A model generated the notes under the pieces. The model made no database searches. It had not been told where the DNA came from and saw nothing but the letters and a program-made list of their open reading frames with translations. A stretch of 64,000 nucleotides of DNA from contig NZ_WWCT01000026.1 of the NCBI RefSeq assembly GCF_009857605.1, positions 1-64,000 of the forward strand, written 5' to 3'. The stretch is from Duganella levis. Lineage in GTDB: Bacteria > Pseudomonadota > Gammaproteobacteria > Burkholderiales > Burkholderiaceae_D. This document shows, piece after piece, positions 54,417 through 62,769 of this stretch. Made by a program: the position numbers and the translations under genes. Positions within the stretch are counted from its first letter, which is position 1. The number at the start of each line of letters is the position of its first letter.

Positions 54417-55012
54417 GCGGACAACTCCCTGCCGATCGCCGCCATGGCGGCCGTGACGTCAAAATGGTCGCCGCTGAAGGCCCGGCTGGCGGCGCCGGGG
54501 TCATAGGAAAAATACGGGTCGGCATCGGGCAGGTAGATCGTACCACGCGACGTTGCCGGGGCCGCCGGATTGAGCGGGCTGTGGCGTACCAGCGCGGCAT
54601 CCGCCTCCGCCAGCTGCGCGCGGATCTGCGCGTCGGTCATGGCAGCCTTCAGGCGCTGCCCGATATCGGCCACAAAATGCTCCGGATCCAGGCGTGTGGC
54701 GCCGTAGACCGGGCACAGTTCATAGCTGGCCTGCCGCAACGGCGCCGGCAGGCGGCTGGCCAGCAGCGCCCCCAGCGAATGGGCGATCACTGCATCCACC
54801 TTCCCGCCCGCCTCGGCGACGATGACGTCTTCCAGCCGCTGCAGATACGGCCCGATGTCGCCGATGGCGCGGTAATCGATGTCCAGGATCAGCAGCCGGC
54901 ATTCTTTCAGGCTGGTCAGATAAGGCAGCCAATAGCCGGAGCTGGTGAACAGGCCGTGGATCAGCAGCACAGTCTTCTGCCGCGACCGGTTCAAAATGGT
55001 CAGACCAATCAT
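54413..55012 (-). CDS. Alpha/beta hydrolase
   Basis: A 199-residue hydrolase: VLLIHGLFTSSGYWLPYL (oxyanion His-Gly), nucleophile elbow IAHSLGALLAS, and a C-terminal histidine in GDHFDVTAAM. Overlaps the NeuB stop by one base (TGATG) and luxE by ATGA. Its place next to luxE and luxC is where LuxD thioesterases sit in lux operons, so a role releasing the acyl chain from a carrier protein is plausible, but it is shorter than LuxD and not clearly homologous. Confidence 0.78.
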   Translation of the reverse strand: MIGLTILNRSRQKTVLLIHGLFTSSGYWLPYLTSLKECRLLILDIDYRAIGDIGPYLQRLEDVIVAEAGGKVDAVIAHSLGALLASRLPAPLRQASYELCPVYGATRLDPEHFVADIGQRLKAAMTDAQIRAQLAEADAALVRHSPLNPAAPATSRGTIYLPDADPYFSYDPGAASRAFSGDHFDVTAAMAAIGRELSA

Positions 55013-56034
55013 CAGGCAAGCATGGCGGCGTAAATCACCTCGTCGGCGGCGATATCCTGCAAGGCCTTGTGGCCCAGCACCTGGTCCACCTGCGCCGGAC
55101 TGAAGCCGTCGCCGGGACGCTTGAAGTCCAGATCTTCCGCGGTGATAACGGCACCGGCGGCAATTGCGCGGCGCGACACCACGCTGCGGCGCATATTGCG
55201 GCGCTGCGCCAGTTCGGCCTCGGAAACCACGCGCTCGAACGAACCGAGCGACTCCCACGCTTCGCGGCAGGAGATAATCATGGCGCCAAAAGCGTCCGGC
55301 TCCATCGCCATCTGGTTGTCCATGCCGATCTTGCCGGCATCCAGCGTGAAGTGCTTTTCAATCACCGGCGCCCCCAGTGCCACCGCCGCAGTCGGCGTGG
55401 CCGCGCCCAGCGTGTGGTCGGAATAGCCGATCACCAGGTCCGGATGGCGCTCGCGCAGCGTCAGCATATTGTTCAGGTTGATCGTGGACGGCGCGGCCGG
55501 GTAAATCGACACGCAATGCAGCACGCACACATTGTCGTTGCCGGCGGCGCGGATGCAGCGCACCGCGCGGTCGATCTCGTCCTGGTCGGCCATGCCGGTG
55601 GACAGGATGATGGCGGTGCCGGTGCGGGCGATGTACTCCAGGTACGGCAGGTTGTCGATCTCCATCGAGGCGATCTTGATGAAAGGCACGCCGCACTCTT
55701 GCAGCAGGAAATCCACCTCGTCGCGCGAATACGGCGTCGATGCAAACGCAATCCCCTGCGCGCGCGCAAACTCGGCCAGCTCCTTCTGCTGCTCCGACGA
55801 GAACGAGAACTTGTCGACAAAGCGCTTGGCCACCGGATTCTGCCGGTAGTAGGTGGTGGAATACAGCGTGCTGGCCGACCACGACTGGAACTTGACGCAA
55901 TCGCAGCCGGCCGCCTTGGCCGCCACGATCATGTCCTTGGCGATGTCCACCTTGCCGAAATGGCTGGTGTTGAGCTCAGCAATAAAATACGGCTTGCCGT
56001 GGTTCTCGAGGATGATGCCGTCATTCAACTTCAT
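55012..56034 (-). CDS. NeuB-family PEP-condensing synthase
   Basis: A 340-residue protein of the sialic/legionaminic/pseudaminic acid synthase family, which joins PEP to an aldehyde acceptor to make a 2-keto-3-deoxy acid. Catalytic TIM-barrel: FIAELNTSHFGKVDIAKDMI, CVKFQSWSA, FIKIASMEIDNL, VIGYSDHTLGAATPTAAVAL, VIEKHFTLD. A C-terminal SAF (antifreeze-like) domain starts near 280. AAGGG lies six bases before ATG. No NeuA/NeuC or pse/leg sugar-forming genes accompany it here, so the acceptor aldehyde may not be a typical hexosamine. Confidence 0.88.
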   Translation of the reverse strand: MKLNDGIILENHGKPYFIAELNTSHFGKVDIAKDMIVAAKAAGCDCVKFQSWSASTLYSTTYYRQNPVAKRFVDKFSFSSEQQKELAEFARAQGIAFASTPYSRDEVDFLLQECGVPFIKIASMEIDNLPYLEYIARTGTAIILSTGMADQDEIDRAVRCIRAAGNDNVCVLHCVSIYPAAPSTINLNNMLTLRERHPDLVIGYSDHTLGAATPTAAVALGAPVIEKHFTLDAGKIGMDNQMAMEPDAFGAMIISCREAWESLGSFERVVSEAELAQRRNMRRSVVSRRAIAAGAVITAEDLDFKRPGDGFSPAQVDQVLGHKALQDIAADEVIYAAMLA

Positions 56035-56043
56035 GATCTGCCC

Positions 56044-57816
56044 TTATTGATCGATGGTCTGCACTATCATTTCGGCGAGGAACGCATCGCGCTCCAGGAA
56101 CGGCCACTGGTCTTCCAGCGGGCGGCGCACGAACTTGCCGCTGCTGTTTTTCGCGTGCGACACCTCGATATATTCCTGGTCGTCCTTGCCCATGATTTCG
56201 CACAGCACCGCGCCGTCGCTGCGCAGCACCTGGCGCAAGCCCTCCGCCAGGCCGGCGATGCCGTCAATGCGCACGTAGCCGAAATCGAACAGCGCCGCCA
56301 CCTTCTCGAAGCTGGGTACGGTCACGCCGTTGCCGGGATCGGTGCCGATGGTGCGGTTGCGGAACAGCTCTTTCTGGCGGCGGCGGATGATGGAGTACAC
56401 ATTGTTGTTCACCACGATCAGCTTGAGCGGGATCTTGTGCGCGCGGATGGTTTCCAGCTCCTGCATATTCATCATGAAGGAACCGTCGCCGACCACCACC
56501 ACGGTCTGGCGCTGCGCATCGGCCACGCCCAGCACGGCCGGGATGGAAAAGCCCATCGCGCCCTGTGACACCGGATGGATGGCGCGGCGGCTGCCGCCAA
56601 AGTTCAGGTTGGACGGCAGGATCACCTCGATCAGACCGGAGTCGGTGATGACGATGGCGTCATCGTCCAGCTCGGCGGACAAGGCGTTGGTCAGGTCGTA
56701 CAGGTCGACCCGGTCGGTGGAGGCGAAATACGGCTCGACGGCGTACTGCGCCTTCCAGCGCGCGCAGGTGGCCACCCAGGCGGCGGTGTCGCCGGCGATG
56801 CGCTGCGGGCCCAGGCGCGGGAACAGCGTCGCCAGGTCCTGCAGCACCATGCGGTCGATGCGCAGCTCGTTCTTGCTGTGCTCGTCGGGATCGATGTCCA
56901 CCACGATGGTCCTGGCGTCGCGCGCAAACTTGCACAAATCGACGCCGGTCGTGATCGACGACAGGCGGTTGCCCAGCACCACCAGGCAGTCGGCGTTTTG
57001 CACGGCGAAGGCGCCGGCGCGCGAGCAGCCCATGCTGCCCAGCGAGCCCACCGACAGCGGCCGCGACAGCGGATAGCAGTCGGCCGAGCTGGGGGTGTAG
57101 ACCACGGGAATCTGATTGGTTTCGGCAAACGCGGCCAGCTCGGCCAGGCGACCGGCCGCGCGCAGGCCAGAGCCGATCAGCAGCACCGGCCGCTGCGCCT
57201 GCGCCAGCGCCGCGCGCAGGTAGTCGATATCGTCCTGCGGCGCCTCCACCGGCACTACCTCGGGCGTGAAGCCGGGCAGCTCATCCGGCTCGATCTGCGC
57301 GCTTTGCAGGTCCAGCGGGATATCCAGCCAGACCGGCCCCTTCTTGCCTTCGCTGGCCAGGTACAGCGCCTGCTCCAGATGGCGGCGGATGTCGCGCGGA
57401 TCGGTCACGGTCACCGCATACTTGGTGACGGACTTGACGATCTCGACAATGTTGGCTTCCTGCTGGCCGTAGGTGCGCAGCTTGTGGCCAGTGTAATAGG
57501 TGGTTTCCTTGAGCACGTTCTGGCCGGAGATGAACACCACCGGCAAGCCGTCCTGGTAGGCGCTGAGCACGCCGGTGACGGCGTTGGTCGAGGCGCAGCC
57601 GGTCGACACCAGGCACACGCCCGGCGCATTGTGCAGCTGCGCGCGCGCGGTGGCGGCGTAGGCGCCGGCCTGTTCATGGTGCACGCAAACCGGGCGCAGC
57701 CGCTTGCACTTGGCCACGGCGTCGGTCAGGAACAGCGCACCACGGCCGGTGACCATGAACACCGTGTCGGCGCCATGGTCGGCCAGCGTCTCGAACACAT
57801 AGTCGGCCAGCCTCAT
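56044..57816 (-). CDS. Thiamine-diphosphate-dependent enzyme, acetolactate-synthase-like
   Basis: A 590-residue ThDP enzyme. Catalytic Glu in VCVHHEQAGAYAATA, a central domain (~190-330) as in acetolactate synthases, and the ThDP/Mg motif VVGDGSFMMNMQELETIR with LIVVNN. Start overlaps the FabZ-like stop (ATGA), so a longer in-frame start is rejected. Such enzymes either decarboxylate 2-keto acids or join two-carbon units to carbonyls (as YerE does in branched-sugar synthesis). Its location between a dehydratase and NeuB suggests carbon-carbon bond formation in the same pathway (inference). Confidence 0.85.
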   Translation of the reverse strand: MRLADYVFETLADHGADTVFMVTGRGALFLTDAVAKCKRLRPVCVHHEQAGAYAATARAQLHNAPGVCLVSTGCASTNAVTGVLSAYQDGLPVVFISGQNVLKETTYYTGHKLRTYGQQEANIVEIVKSVTKYAVTVTDPRDIRRHLEQALYLASEGKKGPVWLDIPLDLQSAQIEPDELPGFTPEVVPVEAPQDDIDYLRAALAQAQRPVLLIGSGLRAAGRLAELAAFAETNQIPVVYTPSSADCYPLSRPLSVGSLGSMGCSRAGAFAVQNADCLVVLGNRLSSITTGVDLCKFARDARTIVVDIDPDEHSKNELRIDRMVLQDLATLFPRLGPQRIAGDTAAWVATCARWKAQYAVEPYFASTDRVDLYDLTNALSAELDDDAIVITDSGLIEVILPSNLNFGGSRRAIHPVSQGAMGFSIPAVLGVADAQRQTVVVVGDGSFMMNMQELETIRAHKIPLKLIVVNNNVYSIIRRRQKELFRNRTIGTDPGNGVTVPSFEKVAALFDFGYVRIDGIAGLAEGLRQVLRSDGAVLCEIMGKDDQEYIEVSHAKNSSGKFVRRPLEDQWPFLERDAFLAEMIVQTIDQ

Positions 57817-58286
57817 GCGGCACCCTTGGGCTTGAACTGGTCCAGGATGTCCGGCACGGCCACCACGAAGTCGGCCGAGCAAGCCGGCGCGTCACCGACA
57901 AAGCTGACCGCGCTGCCGGTGGCGATGCCGCGCCGGAACGAGGTCAGCGTGGCGTGCACGGTCAGCGTATCGCCCGGCACGATCTTGCGCTTGAACTTGA
58001 CGTTGTTAATGCTCAGGAAATTGGTTTTCTTGCCCCGGAGTTCGTCCTGCGACAAAAAGCTCATGATGAAAGTCTGCACCAGCGACTCGACCTGGATAAA
58101 ACCCGGCACATTGGGTTCGTCGTCGAAGTGCGCCGGGAAAAACCATTCGTTGTAGGTGAAGCATTTCACGGCCGAAGCTTTTTCGCCGGGAATGACGTCA
58201 AACACGCGGTCGACGAACAGCAGCGGATGCCGGTTGCGCTGGCAGGCCTTGATGCCGTTGATATCGAATTCCAGAGGCAAGGTCAT
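57813..58286 (-). CDS. FabZ-like 3-hydroxyacyl-ACP dehydratase
   Basis: A 157-residue hot-dog-fold protein: RNRHPLLFVDRVFDVIPGEK, then FPAHFDDEPNVPGFIQVESL with the FabZ catalytic His53 and Glu67 in the correct positions. It should remove water from a 3-hydroxyacyl group held on an acyl carrier protein. Two bases after the upstream ACP gene and overlapping the next gene. Confidence 0.88.
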   Translation of the reverse strand: MTLPLEFDINGIKACQRNRHPLLFVDRVFDVIPGEKASAVKCFTYNEWFFPAHFDDEPNVPGFIQVESLVQTFIMSFLSQDELRGKKTNFLSINNVKFKRKIVPGDTLTVHATLTSFRRGIATGSAVSFVGDAPACSADFVVAVPDILDQFKPKGAA

Positions 58287-58288
58287 GG

Positions 58289-58522
58289 TCAGATCACCAC
58301 GTTGTACTTGGCCAGGATCGTGATCCCCTTCTTGAAGCTGGAGAAGTCGATGATGTCGTCCACGTCCAGCTCGATGCCGAAGGCGTCTTCCAGCGCAGCC
58401 ATCAGCTGCATGTGGCCGACGCTGTCCCAGTCGGGAATGGCCTGGTAGATCAGTTGTTCGACGTCGCCGTCGTACTGGAACGATTCTTTAAAAATGCTCT
58501 GGTACTTTTCGAGATTGCTCAT
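58289..58522 (-). CDS. Acyl carrier protein
   Basis: A 77-residue ACP with the phosphopantetheine attachment site as WDSVGHMQLMAALEDAFGIE (Ser34). Acidic helices II and III as expected. It is separated by one base from a second ACP gene. Confidence 0.9.
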   Translation of the reverse strand: MSNLEKYQSIFKESFQYDGDVEQLIYQAIPDWDSVGHMQLMAALEDAFGIELDVDDIIDFSSFKKGITILAKYNVVI

Positions 58523-58523
58523 A

Positions 58524-58748
58524 TTATTTTTCCATTACCTTAAAAACGTCTGCAACTATTTTCATGTGGCGGATCTGGGTGCCGTCCACGTCGGCGCGGC
58601 CGAAATGCTCTTCCAGCAGGGCGATCAGCGACAGCACGGCCATCGAATCCCAGGTCGGGTAGGCATCCAGCGGCGTCTCGGCCGTGACTTCGGCCGCATC
58701 CACTTCCAGCATTTCGGCCAGCAGCCGGGTTTTTTCCGCAATATCCAT
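58524..58748 (-). CDS. Acyl carrier protein
   Basis: A 74-residue ACP with attachment site WDSMAVLSLIALLEEHFG (Ser35). Clearly different in sequence from the neighbouring ACP, so the pair is unlikely to be a recent tandem duplication; each may serve a different step. Confidence 0.9.
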   Translation of the reverse strand: MDIAEKTRLLAEMLEVDAAEVTAETPLDAYPTWDSMAVLSLIALLEEHFGRADVDGTQIRHMKIVADVFKVMEK

Positions 58749-58776
58749 CTGTACTCTCCTTGTTGTTATCCGACGG

Positions 58777-59406
58777 TTATCCGATGATTTTGGCCGGATT
58801 CCCCATCAGTTTGGACTTTTCCCCCACACTTTTGAACACCACCGCGCCGGCGCACAGGTAACTCTCCGCCCCCACCACAGTGGACGGAATCACCTTGGCG
58901 CCGGTGCCAACAAAGCTCAGCTCGCCCAGCTGGACGTTGCCGGCCAGGTCGCAATAACTCATGATGGCGCAGTACGGCGCCACCTGCGCATCGTGCCCCA
59001 CGCCCGAATGGGCATTCATCATGACGCCGTCGCCCAGCGCGGCATTGGCCGCCACGATGCAGTAGGCCTGCACCAGGATCGCCTCGCCCAGCCCCGCATG
59101 GGCCGACACCAGCGCGCTCGGGTGCAGCACGTTGGGGAAGGCAAACCGTCCCCGGTACTGCTGGTGCAGCCGCTGGCGCGCCGCCGGCGCCGCGATGCCG
59201 AGGATGATCCCGACCTGGCCCGCCAGGCCCGCCAGCGCTTCCGCGCCGCCCAGCACCGGCACGCCGTTGACCAGGCTGCCCGGCGCCTTGACCTCGTCAA
59301 TAAAACCGCGCAGCGTGAAGCGCGCCGCGCCGGCGTTGATGGCGTCCAGCGTGTCGCAAATTTCCCGCCCCAGCCCGCCGGCGCCAAAAATCACTACATC
59401 CATCAT
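58777..59406 (-). CDS. NeuD-like sugar O/N-acyltransferase
   Basis: A 209-residue protein with an N-terminal Rossmann-like part (DVVIFGAGGLGREICDTLDA) and a left-handed beta-helix hexapeptide domain (ANAALGDGVMMNAHSGVGHD, LGELSFVGTGAKVIPSTVVG). This is the NeuD/PglD layout, which acetylates nonulosonic acids or bacillosamine precursors. Supports a glycan product for the cluster. ATG could be either of two consecutive methionines. Confidence 0.85.
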   Translation of the reverse strand: MMDVVIFGAGGLGREICDTLDAINAGAARFTLRGFIDEVKAPGSLVNGVPVLGGAEALAGLAGQVGIILGIAAPAARQRLHQQYRGRFAFPNVLHPSALVSAHAGLGEAILVQAYCIVAANAALGDGVMMNAHSGVGHDAQVAPYCAIMSYCDLAGNVQLGELSFVGTGAKVIPSTVVGAESYLCAGAVVFKSVGEKSKLMGNPAKIIG

Positions 59407-59424
59407 GGTTGCGCTCTCACCGCT

Positions 59425-60546
59425 TTAACTGTTAACCAGGCTCTTGGTCTCATTGTGCAGGTTGTCGATGTTGTCGTCAAAGTAAGTGTCGCAGATGCGG
59501 ACTTTGAAGACCCGGGTGTTGCGCAGAGTAATCACGCCCACCCCCAGCGACAGACCAATACCAAAGCCGCACACGGAAATAGTTTCGCTGACGTCGGCGT
59601 CGGCGTCGTGCGCGTAGCAGTCGTTGATGGTCAGCGGAATGGTGGCGGCGCCGGTGTTGCCGTAGCGGTCTATGCTGATCGGCATTTTATCGTCACTGAT
59701 GCCCACCCGCTTGGCGATATTCTTCATGATAAAGACATTCGCCTGGTGCAGCACGTGGCGGTCCAGCTGACTGTAGTCGAGGCCGAAATCGGCCTTGAAA
59801 TCCTTTACCAGCTTGGGTACTTCGGTGATGGAAAAGCGGAACACATCGGCGCCGTTCATATAACCGTCGTAGTCGGACCGCGACACCTCCGGCTCGCGCT
59901 CGGTACGCTCGGCCGAGCCGATGCGGTGCCGGTAGCCGCCGTACGGCACGATCAGGCTGCGGTAGCCCTGGCCGATGGTGCGCAGTTTGAACATGGCGCG
60001 GTCGCTGCTGGCCTCATCCTTGTCGATCAGCAGCGCCGAGCCGGCGTCATACGACAGCATGACCAGGCCGCGGTCTTGCGGCGAGCAATGCTTGCTGACG
60101 GTGTCGCCGCACAGCAGCAGCACCCGCTGGATGCCGCTGTTGGCCAGATAGGACAGCGCCGCACTGATGCCGTACACAAAGCCCGAGCAGGCCAGGTTGA
60201 TGTCATAGGCCAGGCAGTCTTCCGACAGCCCCAGCCGCGCTTGCAACACGCAAGCTGTGGACGGCGCCACGTAATCGGGGGTCTGGCTGACGAACAGCAA
60301 GGCGTCGATCGACGCGCGCTCAATGCCCAGCTCGTTGATGATGGTGTTGGCCGCGTGCTCGCACAGGTCGGAGGTGGTGGTGTACTCATCGGCCAGGTGG
60401 CCCTGCACCACGCCGACATTCTTGATGATCTTGTCGACCACGTCCTGGCCGTACTGGGCGGCAAAATCGTTGCTGGTGCGCACATGGCTGGGCACACTGC
60501 TGGCCACCGCCGCGATACGGTAATTGGCGAAACTAAGATTTGCCAT
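59425..60546 (-). CDS. 3-oxoacyl-ACP synthase III family protein
   Basis: A 373-residue KAS III-type enzyme with the full triad: Cys120 in NLACSGFVYG, His267 in HQANVFIM, Asn297 in YGNTGAATIPL. It should condense a starter acyl-CoA with malonyl-ACP or transfer an acyl group. ATG 60546 is one base after the upstream SDR stop. The C-terminal ~25 residues extend beyond the typical fold. Not FabH of primary metabolism by context. Confidence 0.88.
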   Translation of the reverse strand: MANLSFANYRIAAVASSVPSHVRTSNDFAAQYGQDVVDKIIKNVGVVQGHLADEYTTTSDLCEHAANTIINELGIERASIDALLFVSQTPDYVAPSTACVLQARLGLSEDCLAYDINLACSGFVYGISAALSYLANSGIQRVLLLCGDTVSKHCSPQDRGLVMLSYDAGSALLIDKDEASSDRAMFKLRTIGQGYRSLIVPYGGYRHRIGSAERTEREPEVSRSDYDGYMNGADVFRFSITEVPKLVKDFKADFGLDYSQLDRHVLHQANVFIMKNIAKRVGISDDKMPISIDRYGNTGAATIPLTINDCYAHDADADVSETISVCGFGIGLSLGVGVITLRNTRVFKVRICDTYFDDNIDNLHNETKSLVNS

Positions 60547-60547
60547 G

Positions 60548-61288
60548 TTAAAACACCTTTCCGGCCGGTCCGCCGCCATCGATCTTGATTTGCGTTCCCA
60601 CGATATGCCGCGCCTGATCCGATAACAAGAAGGCAATCAGGCTGGCGATCTCTTCCGGCTGGGCCATGCCGTTCAGCTGCAGGCGCTCCACCTCGGCCTT
60701 ATCGGCCATGCCGATGCGGCGCATCCAGCGCTGCGTCATCTCGGTGTCGACGATGCCGGGCTTGACGGCGTTGATGCGGATGCGCTTGGCGGCGAGCTCC
60801 TTGGCCAGCACGCGCACCGTCGCCTCCAGCGCCGCCTTGGACGCCGCATACATGGTCTGCCCGACGCCGCCGTTATCGGAGGCAATCGACGAGATGGCGA
60901 CGACACTGGTGTCGTAGTCATCGGTTTTTTTCTTTGCTTTGTCGATGAGTTTGAGTATCTCAACGAACGCATATACATGCAAACGCATCAGGTGATCGAA
61001 CTTGTCGTAGCGGACCAGCTTGATCGGTTCGACCGATTCCAGGCCTGCCGCGTGAACAAAACCGTCGATGCGCGCCGGCAGCTGCGGCGCCAGCGCGGCC
61101 AGGCTGTCGAGGTCGGCCAGATCCAGCGCCACGCAGGTGCTGCTTGCGCGCAGACCGGCGGCCAGCGCAGCCAGCTTGTCCGGCACGCGCCCGACCAGGA
61201 TCAGGTGGTTGCCTTCGCTGTCCAGTTTTTGCACCAGGGACCGGCCGATGCCCGAAGTGGCGCCGGTAACGATGATGTTTTTGTTCAT
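60548..61288 (-). CDS. SDR-family ketoreductase (FabG-like)
   Basis: A 246-residue short-chain dehydrogenase: cofactor loop TGATSGIGRSL, catalytic Tyr/Lys in MYAASKAALEATVRVLAKEL, and NAVKPGIVDTEM. Fits reduction of a 3-ketoacyl-ACP formed by the adjacent KAS III. A sugar-keto substrate is also possible. Confidence 0.88.
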   Translation of the reverse strand: MNKNIIVTGATSGIGRSLVQKLDSEGNHLILVGRVPDKLAALAAGLRASSTCVALDLADLDSLAALAPQLPARIDGFVHAAGLESVEPIKLVRYDKFDHLMRLHVYAFVEILKLIDKAKKKTDDYDTSVVAISSIASDNGGVGQTMYAASKAALEATVRVLAKELAAKRIRINAVKPGIVDTEMTQRWMRRIGMADKAEVERLQLNGMAQPEEIASLIAFLLSDQARHIVGTQIKIDGGGPAGKVF

Positions 61289-61304
61289 TAATTCGCAAGC
61301 AGCC

Positions 61305-62705
61305 TTATTGATTTAAAGCATTATAATTCACCTTGCCGTTGGCCAAACGGGGAATCTCAGCGATAAAAGCGCAGCTGATCGCGCTACGGTGCAGGCCCAG
61401 TTGCCGCGAAACGAAGGCCAGCAGGCCGTCGCGCCCGGCCTCGCCCGCGCAGGCGATGCGCAGGTGGTCGTCCTGGCCATGGCAGACGAACTCGCAGCCC
61501 GGATAGGCCGCCTGCAGCAGCGCTTCCACCTCGTCCAGCGAGACGCGGTTGCCAAATACCTTCACAAAGCGCTTGAGGCGGCCGCTGATGTAGTAGCAGC
61601 CGTCCTCGTCGCGGTAGGCGACGTCGCCGGTCGCCAGGCGGCCGCCCCATTCGTCACCGCGCGCCAGGTCGGCCGCGCCGCTGGCGTAGCCCAGTGCCAC
61701 ATTCGCGCCGTAGTAGACCAGTTCGCCAGGCACCCGCGGGTCCGCGATCAGTTGGCCGTCGGCGTCAATCAGTTCGAAGCGTCCACCGGGGATGGCGTGG
61801 CCGATGCTGCCCAGCTTGCGTTCCAGCCAGGCGGCCGGCAGATAAGCCATGCGCGCGCTGGCCTCGGTCTGGCCATACATCACAAAGCAGGGCCAGCCTT
61901 TCTCGGCCGACAGCCGCTGCAGGTAGGCCAGGCCCTGCTCGCTCATCTTGCCGCCGGCCTGGCTCAGGTAGCGCAGCGCCGGCAGCTCGAAGCGCTCGAA
62001 CTTGATGCGCTTGAGCATATCGTAGGTATAGGGCACGCCGGACAGCGAGGTCACCCGCTGCTGCTGCAGCAGTTCCCAGAACTCGCGGCTGAGCGGCGTC
62101 AGCGTGGTGACCTGGATCGCCGCGCCTGCCAGCAGATGGGTGTGCACAATCGACAGACCGAAGGAGTAACTGAAGGGTAAGGTGGTGACCGCCACGTCAT
62201 CGGCGCGGATAGCCAGATAGGCGGTGATGGCGGCCGCATTGGCCAGCAGATTGGCGCGACTCAGGCGCACCAGCTTGCTGCTGCCGGTCGAGCCGGACGT
62301 GGTGAGCAGCAGTTGCAGCTGCGCGTCCAGCACTGTCGGCGCCTCCGCCAGCGCAGTTTTCAGCAATACATAGTGGCCAAAGCGGTACACCGGCGTGGCG
62401 TCCGCCAGCTCGCCGCTGCGCGCATTGTCCAGCCAGACATAACCGGGACGGTAGGCCGCCGCTAGGGCCTGCACTGCCGCCGCTTGCTGGCCGGCCTCGA
62501 TCAGCAGCGGTACCTGCCCCTGCACCATCAGGGCGATGTACCCCATCAGGGACGGCACGCTGTTTTCGCACAGGCACAGCACCAGGTGGCGCCCCTGCAC
62601 CGCCGCTCCCATACGGTCGGCCTCAAGCTGCACCTCTGCGTAGCTGTACGCCTGGCCGTCGCCTGCAAGGCAGGGATTATTGGCGTATTGAATTAGATCG
62701 AACAT
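61305..62705 (-). CDS. AMP-dependent acyl ligase
   Basis: A 466-residue adenylate-forming enzyme: P-loop LLLTTSGSTGSSKLVRLS, YGQTEAS, TGDVAYRDEDGCYYISGR and the terminal catalytic lysine region PRLANGKVNYN. It likely loads an acid onto one of the two ACPs or onto CoA. It is shorter than typical acyl-CoA synthetases (~500-550), as seen in ligases acting with stand-alone carrier proteins. A second ligase-like activity (LuxE) is in the same run. Confidence 0.87.
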   Translation of the reverse strand: MFDLIQYANNPCLAGDGQAYSYAEVQLEADRMGAAVQGRHLVLCLCENSVPSLMGYIALMVQGQVPLLIEAGQQAAAVQALAAAYRPGYVWLDNARSGELADATPVYRFGHYVLLKTALAEAPTVLDAQLQLLLTTSGSTGSSKLVRLSRANLLANAAAITAYLAIRADDVAVTTLPFSYSFGLSIVHTHLLAGAAIQVTTLTPLSREFWELLQQQRVTSLSGVPYTYDMLKRIKFERFELPALRYLSQAGGKMSEQGLAYLQRLSAEKGWPCFVMYGQTEASARMAYLPAAWLERKLGSIGHAIPGGRFELIDADGQLIADPRVPGELVYYGANVALGYASGAADLARGDEWGGRLATGDVAYRDEDGCYYISGRLKRFVKVFGNRVSLDEVEALLQAAYPGCEFVCHGQDDHLRIACAGEAGRDGLLAFVSRQLGLHRSAISCAFIAEIPRLANGKVNYNALNQ

Positions 62706-62769
62706 GCTACATCATAGCACCGCCTCCGGGGCTTGGCGAACCGCAGCCGGCGCGTTTTGCGGCCAGCCG

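Noticed and set aside
55069-56568. A 499-residue plus-strand frame opposite NeuB and the ThDP enzyme
   Set aside because: Antisense shadow with no recognisable motif.
58684-60588. A 634-residue open frame on the plus strand across ACP, NeuD and KAS III genes
   Set aside because: Mirror of well-supported minus-strand genes; composition and lack of motifs mark it as a shadow.
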